64,000 nucleotides of DNA from contig OY365811.1 of NCBI GenBank assembly GCA_959347315.1, positions 42,288,195 to 42,352,194 on the forward strand, written 5' to 3'. The notes under the pieces were generated by a model. The model worked only from the letters and a program-made list of their open reading frames with translations, was not told where the DNA came from and searched no databases. A program made the translations under genes and the position numbers. Shown one piece after another: positions 56,791 to 64,000 of the stretch; within the stretch, counting starts at the first letter, position 1; every line of letters starts with the position of its first letter. This DNA is from Bimastos eiseni (taxonomy: Eukaryota > Annelida > Clitellata > Crassiclitellata > Lumbricidae).

Positions 56791-57085
56791 TTTTGCGCTA
56801 GACCGAAGAAGAAATATCGAAAAGATAAAACTCGGCAATATACAAACTATTCTTGGGAATTGATAAAATATACATTATAATTAAGTTTCAAATTGAAATT
56901 ACAAATGAACCTTATTCCCGAAAACTGATACATTAGTATTTTACAGCCTTTTATATAGGATCACTTGTTTTTACTGTATCGAACTGTCTTGAACCTAGTG
57001 TCTCGGTCTCGGTACATCACTGTCTCGGTCTCGGTACCTCACTGTCTCGGTCTCGTCTTGGTCTTGAGGCTTAAGGTCTTGCATA
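56650..57085. repeat. GGTCTC/GGTCTT degenerate hexamer repeat, split in two blocks
   Basis: TCTCGGTCTCGG words at 56,655-56,770 and again at 56,990-57,070; same motif class as 29,944-30,110. Confidence 0.82.
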
Positions 57086-57162
57086 CAACACTGAGTACAG
57101 CATAACACAGTTTAGCATACTAAGCATAGTATGTAGGCCTAATGTGATGTAATGTAAATCTT

Positions 57163-57237
57163 CGAAAGTATCTCAATGCCCAGAAAAGCCATGTTAGGGA
57201 GAACAGGTCAATCACCAGCGCTATAATTAGGCCTATG
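57163..57237 (-). repeat. Dispersed repeat family C
   Basis: AAGTATCTCAATGCCCAGAA then GGTCAATCACCAGCGCTATA. Confidence 0.7.
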
Positions 57238-57339
57238 GTATGGTAAAGGGTAACATAGAAGAGTCGAGAATAGCATAGCACGGTAGGCCTATAGTATAGA
57301 ATAGTAGAGTGTAACGTAGCATAAAATAAAATAACATAA

Positions 57340-57535
57340 TCTTATAATAAAGACGACTTTCTGTGTGTCCCTCTGTCCGGCAATGTATTTCCACAGTTTT
57401 ACAGCTATTGATTCGAAACCTTCGCCGTTGGCTCAGAAAACACCTGGGACAAGCAGTGGAGTATGGCGGGATTCCTGAATCCGCAGTCACCCTCTTACCT
57501 CTCTCCAGGGTCAAAAACCTACGGCGCACCTCTCA
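57340..57535 (+). repeat. Dispersed repeat family F
   Basis: TTCTGTGTGTCCCTCTGTCC, TTTTACAGCTATTGATTCGA, AACCTTCGCCGTTGGCTCAG, AACACCTGGGACA and a GGGTCAAAAACCT end. Copies at 57,950 (+), 60,985 (-) and 61,258 (-). Confidence 0.85.
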
Positions 57536-57662
57536 CACACTCATAAAAGCAAAGTTTCCTTCTTATTCGCCAGTATCGTGTCACCTGCGACATATCGTAC
57601 ACGTACCAGGTATACAGTATCGGTTGTACAGTCGGTCACGTGGGTATGTACTACAACCGTTT

Positions 57663-57894
57663 GGCACAGTGGTCGATCGGTTAGAATGGTCAGCCCGTAA
57701 CGTTCAGTGTGTGCTGAGCGCGCGGGTTAGAGCCTCGCCCGGGGCGTCAGTCACTGTGTAGGGACCTTGAGTTAGTCATATTCACATTTTGCTCTGCAGT
57801 ACAACTGCAATTGCGCCTTCGAGGCGTGTGTATGCACTTCTGAGCAAAAGATGTTAGAAGAAGGGCGGTATCAAATTTCGGTAATAATATTAAT
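57663..57894 (+). repeat. tRNA-derived SINE, family B
   Basis: GGCACAGTGGTCGATCGGTT head, B-box relic GGGTTAGAGCC, CTGTGTAGGGACCTTGAGTT, AGAAGGGCGGTATCAAATTT. Inserted between two family F copies. Confidence 0.87.
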
Positions 57895-57949
57895 AAACAC
57901 TATTTATTCACATGTGCATCTAGATTCTGTGCATGTGTCTGTCTCTCCG

Positions 57950-58098
57950 ATTATGCATTTGCACACTTTTACAGCTCTTCACTCGACACCGTCGCCGTTA
58001 GCTCAGAGAACACCTAGGACACCCAGTAGAGGGGTGGCCGCCGCCTTACTCCTCGCCAGTGCCAAAAACCTGTCTTTACCCGGCACGGAGTGCTCCAC
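57950..58098 (+). repeat. Dispersed repeat family F
   Basis: TTTGCACACTTTTACAGCTC, TTCACTCGACACCGTCGCCG, AACACCTAGGACACCCAGTA, GTGCCAAAAACCTGTC. Confidence 0.85.
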
Positions 58099-58224
58099 CT
58101 AGTGTAACATAAAATAACTTAAAATTATAACACATGCAGCGTGAAGCATCTTCCAATACAATCCAATCCAATGACCTAACTAATTATGTATTTGCAGCGC
58201 CATCTTCTTAATTAATGCTCCGCA

Positions 58225-58364
58225 GTATATATATATATATATATATACTTTTATATATATATACATATAAATATATATATTATATATATATATATATCAA
58301 TCGCTGGTCTCTGTAAATGCTATCCCTGCAGCCAAGATGCTCAAACCGTTAGGAAAGGAAACTG
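58225..58364. repeat. AT tract followed by a 68-bp segment duplicated at 58,961
   Basis: TATATA run then TCAATCGCTGGTCTCTGTAA through AGGAAAGGAAACTG (58,297-58,364). Confidence 0.9.
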
Positions 58365-58922
58365 AGGCGTTTGGCCCCAACTGCAAGAGACGTAAGAAAG
58401 GCGCATCATAAGTACACACAACGTCAGAAGAGGCAACAGTAACTACAGCAGATATCGCGAAGCTTTTATCTGTTCAGTTGATCAGTTCAAAGAATACATT
58501 CATCCATTGCCAGAATTATTGAGTCTTCTGCCTTCAAAGATCTCTGCACTGCACAACAGACGGACGGACAAATACAAACAGACAGACAGATAAACAGACA
58601 GACGGGACGAACAATCACAAACAAACAAACAGTCAGACAGACGGACAAACAGACAGATGAGCTGGTATATAATAGCGACTAGTCTGCCTTCCGCCCTCCT
58701 CGGCTGCATCCACGCAACCATCGTTCCATTTCATCCAGCGTTGGAGCCACCACTAACACCGTCAGCAGAGAACCAGCCTATCTGCCTTGGCTTCCGCTGC
58801 AGAGAACCAGACTAAGATCATTTGCAATTGCCTATGCGCGCCATACGTTGGGCGTATTCCACGACTGATCGGAGCGTGGTTCGGACCTCACTCGAAGAAC
58901 AAACCTTGTCGTCGTGTCGATA

Positions 58923-58928
<6 letters not shown>

Positions 58929-58953
<25 letters not shown>

Positions 58954-59025
58954 ATATATATCAATCGCTGGTCTCTGTAAATGCTATCCCTGCAGCCAAG
59001 ATGCTCAAACCGTTAGGAAAGGAAA

Positions 59026-59101
<76 letters not shown>
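58929..59101. repeat. AT tract, second copy of the 68-bp segment, AT tract
   Basis: 58,961-59,028 is identical to 58,297-58,364 and is bounded by TATATA on both sides (the right run is about 72 bp). Confidence 0.9.
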
Positions 59102-59104
<3 letters not shown>

Positions 59105-59414
59105 TACAAAGCATATTCACGCCTACACACATATATGCACCCACATACACACGCACTCTAGGCTATAACAATATATATATATATAGTACGTACATTTGTA
59201 GGCAGTCAACATGTACGTGCATGCATGTAACGTTATTTCTAAAACTTCTAAAGCGCCACATGAAAGCGAGGTGCAGAGCACCAAGCTGGAATCAGAGTCG
59301 TTGTCTAAAGGGTAGCCCTGAGGAAGTGCATGTCTCGCTGCCAGAGGGATGTGATAGGCATTAGTTATTTTAGATTAAAAAAGTCGAATCAATTGAATTG
59401 ATATAGTGAGAAGC

Positions 59415-59451
<37 letters not shown>

Positions 59452-60980
59452 CAGACATACACACAGAAAGACAGCCATTGAGGGACTTGGTGTTATGGCA
59501 TAGCACCGGTCAATAAAGCTCGTCACCCTGACGTGGTTTTTGTGGGCGCTGAGAAAATTTAGAAGATTTACTTAATTACTTTACTTAATCATGTATGTAT
59601 GTATGCATTGTGTGTCTCTGCCTGAATGTTCAATTGTGTATGTATATGTATGCATATATGTATGTAAGTTTATAGGTAGGTGTGTGTTTGTGTGTGTGTG
59701 TCAGAAAAGACGATCACTGATTCGCTGACACGTTGTGGCTTCATAGCCCTTCCATATTGCTCCCAGATTCCACAACACAACTCTACTCGGCCGTGCTGAA
59801 CGTGAGCGCCGAGCATGCCCCGAGTGACGCCTGAACAGCAGTCAAAGGCGCCAACGCACGGAGCGTCCGTCAGCTTCGTACACGAGTGTACGCCTGCTGT
59901 GTCCATCCAGTCAGCCGCATGCGCTTGATCGATACCAAACAGCAGCGAGATGACCGAGAGTGGGAGGCTCGAGCTGCCACTTCCACGCGGCCCTCCATCC
60001 ATGCAGGCCCTAAAGCCGAGTCCACCTGCGATTTAACCCATTCAGAGAAAGCTCCGGCACAGCAACAGTAACTCGCAACACGGCTAACGAGCGAATCGGA
60101 GTATTATTCACCCTAGGCGTGGATTGCAACGCCCAGGAGCGTCGCGCGGGCAACCACCCTCCCCGGCCAAGGCCTGCGTCTACGGACAGAGGATATTCCA
60201 CCCTGCCGCCGTCTTAGAAGGGAGACCAGCCAGCAGAGGTGATGCTATCGTTGCACAACCGCCTCCGTCCGTCGAAGGCGTTAACTTTATAAAGCGGGAG
60301 AAGAGACTGTGGCCCTATCCCAGGCGACCTAGATTCGATCGGTTGGATTGGAGGAGAAGGAGCAGGGAGTAGCTTCTCTAAGCGATGGAGCGATGTGTGT
60401 TTAGGTCGGAAGATGAGTGAATGCTTATGCGGTAAGTTCAGAAACGTCAGATGTTCTTTTCGTAAATATAATTGGACTCGAAAGACTCAGAATTGCTTCA
60501 TAAGAAATACACGTTCGTACAATCATATCTGTACACACGCACCTACATACTTGTACATATTTGATGCTGACGATTCCTTTACGCCACCGGGGATGAGGTG
60601 AGTGAGCTGGTTTCACGTTGCCTGAGGCGTCCAGATGGGGAGTGGTCCAGAGGCTAATGCCTCCAATTTCAGGTAGGGGGGATCTTTTTTGCGTCTTAGG
60701 GGTGGAGGTCTTCCTGGCACATGGGACCGAGGGGCGGGGGGGGGGGGGGTGTTGCCTCCATCACTAGGGGAGGATTGACGCCCTTGTACGTTGCCTTCAT
60801 CACAGACAATAATAATTTATTTTGGGTGAGCAATTTCTCGAATGACTTTAGGTGGATTCGAATCTGCAGCACCTCGCAGTACATTCCGCTACGCCACCGC
60901 ATCCCAGCCTATATTTATATATATTTACATGTATGTTTATTTAGATATAATTATTAAATTGTATAATTCTATATATAACA
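59105..60980. other. Intergenic stretch with simple repeats
   Basis: GACAGACA near 59,410-59,470, GTGTGT near 59,690, a run of about 14 G at 60,733-60,749. Frames at 59,670-60,372 on both strands overlap each other and have no domain. A family C relic is at 59,518-59,572. Confidence 0.45.
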
Positions 60981-60984
60981 CTGG

Positions 60985-61150
60985 GGCAGCCGGCGTTCGC
61001 CCAGGTTGAGACAGGTTTTTTGGCACTGGAGAGGAGGAAGACGGAGGCCGCGGGCTTCATCAACCCTCTACTGGATGTCCGAGGTGTTCCCCGAGTGAAC
61101 GGCGAAGGTTTAGAGTCAATACCTGTAATAGTGTGCAAATGCGTACTAAG
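60985..61150 (-). repeat. Dispersed repeat family F
   Basis: Reverse copy: GACAGGTTTTTTGGCACTGG, GAGGTGTTCCCCGAGTGAAC, GGCGAAGGTTTAGAG, GTGTGCAAATGCG. Confidence 0.85.
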
Positions 61151-61257
61151 TACAAATCCGTCTGAGCGACTGTGCAGAAAGTATATATACCGAACAAAAG
61201 GTGTGGCAGACAGATATCACATGCAGGTGTTTTGGCGAGACCCTCCTGGCGACTGAG

Positions 61258-61470
61258 AAGGAAGCTTAACTTTGGGGTCCTGAGACAGGTTTTTGGCCTT
61301 GGAGACCAGGAAGAGGGCATCAGCGGGATTCACGAACCCGTCGACTGCGTGTCCCAGGTGTTCCCCGAGCCAACGGTGAAGGTTTCTAGTGAATAGCTGT
61401 AAAACTGTGCAAATGCATTGCTGGACAGAGAGACACAGACAGATAGAATTCTCTCTTTATATAGATATAA
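61258..61470 (-). repeat. Dispersed repeat family F, longest copy
   Basis: Reverse copy ending with GCAAATGCATTGCTGGACAG, AGAGACACAGACAGATAGAA and TTCTCTCTTTATATAGATAT, which shows the true outer end of the element. Confidence 0.87.
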
Positions 61471-61528
61471 TAACAGTTAACGGAGAGGGGTAGTGCCTCA
61501 CCCTATACACAAATAATTATAGCATAAG

Positions 61529-61530
<2 letters not shown>

Positions 61531-61587
<57 letters not shown>
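61531..61587. repeat. (TA)n microsatellite
   Basis: Perfect TA run of about 57 bp. Confidence 0.95.
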
Positions 61588-61589
<2 letters not shown>

Positions 61590-63120
61590 TACGTACTTGC
61601 TTGCATGTAGTCCTGCACAGAGAAATATACGCAGGCGCCTATATACGCAATTCCTCCTCGGAAGAAGAAAGACCACAACACTGCGTTTATTTGCCACTAA
61701 CAAGATATTCACACAGACAGACAGGCAAACAGACAGATACAGCAAGACAGACAGGCAAAGTGGGTGAGTAGATTGGATGAGTAGACGTGGATCTGGATAG
61801 ACTCCGAACTTACCTCCTTCCGCTAACTTCAATTGGGAGAGGGATGGAAAGGTGGCGTTTGCACTTAGACCATCCTAATCACGAACACTTATATACGTGG
61901 CCCTCCATTTCCTATGCTAACCCAAAATGCTTCTGTTGGCCCAGGGCTTCTACTGATAATGCAGATCGCATAAGAAACTGATACGGTAAAATTTATAGGA
62001 TCGTGGGAGATGCGCGTGCAGGGAGGAGAGGGTAGCGGAAGGGAGGGTATACAGTTGGGAAAGGGAGAATTTTTCGGATTTCTACGTGCCTGTTAATGGG
62101 CCTCTCAGCCTCCTCTCTGTAAAAAGAACCGAAGAATAGTTAGATGAATAGTAATGTAAAGCTGAGGTGTGGTGTATTACGCTGTAATCGCCTTGCACTC
62201 GGGTGGTGCCAGTCCGAAGCCAGGAGGGCTACGCTGATTACAGGCTCTCTCTAGTATTATAGAAGCCTTCAAATCGTCATGTGCAATAATAAGGGCCCAT
62301 CCATATATTACGTACGCTAAAAATCGGATTTTCGGGTCGCCTCCCCTTGTTGCACCGCGTAACCCTCCCCCATGTGTACGTAGATGGATGAGTATAGGCT
62401 ATTAAGTATTAGCGTCTTCGTTTTCTCTAACTCGGTATATAAGGACGGGTGACCAGTCGTCTCCTTCGCCGCCTCTTCTTCCCACTGACATTGTGCGGTC
62501 TATGTACATGTACTCGGCAAAGCTGGCTTGGCTATGAGGGGCTAGTATATAGAGCCGATATCTTGAAACTAATATCCGCTCTAGAGCACAAACCTATTTA
62601 CATTTTAGTCAAAGCTGCAGGAGAGAAATTGAACCTGATAGGCCTACTTTGATTCTTCAACCTCTGTTGTCCAACGGCAAAAGCCTGTTCTGTTGAAAAC
62701 TGCTTATTATCTTAGAAACAATTCTTCCATCTTGCACCGAAGAACCGTCTTGGCAGATGTCGTTAGCCAGCCAAACGCAACGGGCAGATCCCTAATGGCG
62801 TAAATTAGAATGCCAGATGACGCTGCTGTCGCGACGTATGAGAACTGACTTCCGTAGCGGGTGTTCCGGAGCGGGTCTATATATAGTGTTCGAGCCAAAA
62901 ACTCATAGCTTTAGGTCCTAAGTAAACGATTCTTTATAATCTGGAAGCAATCAATCTTCTACGTTTGATTTAGAAAATGTCACCGACGCTTAATTTGTGC
63001 CTCTTTTGTAAATTGTATGGCGGCAGAAATGACCATTTTAGCTGAAAATGTATTTTGGGTGAGGACGTATAAGCTGACGCCTGTTGTATCTTTGCAGTAG
63101 TAGGCCTAATGGGGCCTACT
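61590..63120. other. Intergenic stretch, nothing firm
   Basis: A partial family A copy (CCAGTCCGAAGCCAGGAGGG) at about 62,205-62,245. No gene recognised. Confidence 0.45.
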
Positions 63121-63121
63121 A

Positions 63122-63216
63122 AGTTTCAGCTTAACGACACTCTGTGATAACAAAGATCATTAGCGTCGCCCTCCAACTTTATCCAGGCTAGGGACTGGCA
63201 CTGCAATAGCGCAAGC
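63122..63216 (-). repeat. Dispersed repeat family A
   Basis: AGTTTCAGCTTAACGACACT, GATCATTAGCGTCGCCCTCC and TAGGGACTGGCACTGC; well preserved. Confidence 0.88.
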
Positions 63217-63257
63217 AATGAACGACTCTACTTGCGGCCTATTGTTATCATAAGTGT

Positions 63258-63325
63258 ATTTTATCAATACATATATCAATATATAAATACATATATCAAT
63301 ACATATATAAATATATCAATACATA
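63258..63325. repeat. ATACATATATCA microsatellite
   Basis: ATCAATACATATATAAAT words in tandem. Confidence 0.85.
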
Positions 63326-63438
63326 TTAGATAATATTACGTTCGATGATGATCCGTCCGTAACAGGCTGACGGTGCTTTGGCATGAGGTCGACCCTTGCG
63401 TCGTCGGCTTCAGCGGATGCAGCAGCAGGTAACAGAAG

Positions 63439-63993
63439 ATGTTCAAGCGACGCGACATCCCACCGGTTTTGCTGCTCCTGCTGCTCATCATCCTCGTCAT
63501 GCTCACCCTCTCGCAGATCCTCGTCGTCCACAATGGTCGCTACGGCAAGAACGTCCACAGCATGCGCAAACTCCAGCTGGAGCTACGCCAGATGGACATC
63601 AACCTCCACACGATGATGATGCAGAACGTCCCTTCGATCGAACTCAACCGCCGACTCCTCCAGAACTCCATCAACGCTCAGAGGGTGGCGCACATCATCG
63701 CCGAGGCAGCCCAGCCCGATCGCCGCTTCGGTGGGTCGAGGAGGGCCCGACGACCGGGAGCAAGGAACGCCACCCGCCGATGGGACAGAGCAAGTGTTGG
63801 AGGAGGAGGAGGTCGTACGGTGCCATCGAACGGATGTGGAACTACGCTGGATTCATCGGTTGAGGAGCGAGCAGGTGTTGGTGCGGTTGGTGAGCAGAGT
63901 GGCATGGCAGGTATTGAGCCTGTTACAGAAGGTTCGGTAGAGAGAAAAGGTCTTGCGGCGGACACCAAATATGGTATAAGGAATGGGGTTGAG
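63439..63993 (+). CDS. N-terminus of a type II membrane protein (partial, runs to the window edge)
   Basis: An ATG at 63,439 (A at -3; in-frame TAA nine bases upstream) opens a frame of 185 codons with no stop before the window ends. Residues 1-7 are basic (MFKRRDI), 9-31 form one strongly hydrophobic segment rich in Leu/Ile, then a polar, amphipathic stretch (about 38-90, RKLQLELRQMDINLHTMMMQ, likely coiled coil), then a Gly/Arg/Ser-rich region with one N-glycosylation sequon (Asn110). This is the layout of Golgi type II proteins such as glycosyl- or sulfotransferases, with cytosolic tip, signal anchor and stem; no catalytic domain is visible, so the enzyme class is unknown. GAG|GTAACC at 63,991-63,998 could be the first splice donor. 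GC-rich codon use (many third-position C/G) sets it apart from nearby DNA. Other frames here are shadows. Confidence 0.7.
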
Positions 63994-64000
63994 GTAACCT

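Noticed and set aside
63396..63863. 155-codon plus frame at the right edge
   Set aside because: Shadow of the type II membrane protein frame; its Arg/Pro/His composition reflects the GC-rich codons of the true frame.

Overview
This is animal nuclear DNA, most likely from a marine bilaterian invertebrate. Genes are broken up by short introns with GT/AG borders. Non-coding DNA dominates and is full of microsatellites, minisatellites, tRNA-derived SINE-like repeats, decayed LINEs and a decayed hAT transposon. The species cannot be fixed from the sequence. There are no bacterial operons, ribosome binding sites or CRISPR arrays.

Layout. Bases 1-28,600 hold no gene I can support. They contain simple repeats (including a perfect 1,068-bp GGAT tract at 15,419-16,486 and an AT-palindromic array at 4,242-4,792), dispersed repeat families (called A to F here) and transposon remnants (LINE pieces at 6.0, 18.0, 19.5-20.8 and 23.2 kb; a hAT remnant at 25 kb). 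From 28.6 to 54.4 kb there are four genes, all on the minus strand: an intronless TRMT10B-type tRNA methyltransferase (28,624-29,589); a single-exon rhodopsin-class GPCR with an enlarged, internally repeated third extracellular loop (31,458-32,843); a nine-exon syntaxin-17 gene (37,078-42,408); and a ten-exon Lifeguard/GRINA-type TMBIM gene (46,965-54,394). From 54.4 to 63.4 kb it is again repeat-rich. At the right edge a plus-strand gene begins (63,439 to about 63,993), encoding the N-terminus of a type II membrane protein.

Main discovery. The syntaxin-17 gene carries, between its N-terminal Habc exons and its SNARE exons, a 231-bp exon encoding a complete TRIM-type C3HC4 RING finger. The exon is symmetric (phase 1-1), has consensus splice sites, and fits both neighbours in frame. 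The predicted 384-residue protein would join an autophagosomal SNARE to an E3 ubiquitin-ligase module; skipping the exon leaves an in-frame 307-residue protein, close to ordinary STX17 in size. The C-terminal half of the SNARE motif also looks shortened. I know of no RING-bearing syntaxin, but this could not be searched here.

A second pattern: in two genes an intronic minisatellite is built from a real splice junction. The STX17 exon-1 donor is repeated through intron 1, and the TMBIM exon-8 acceptor plus its first codons is repeated through intron 7. Each array supplies many decoy splice sites.

Functional link. STX17 (autophagosome-lysosome fusion) and Lifeguard/GRINA (ER/Golgi calcium and cell-death control) are neighbours on the same strand about 4.5 kb apart. 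The sequence shows no evidence of co-regulation. All gene models are manual splice reconstructions checked only for reading-frame continuity and for resemblance to remembered family members.
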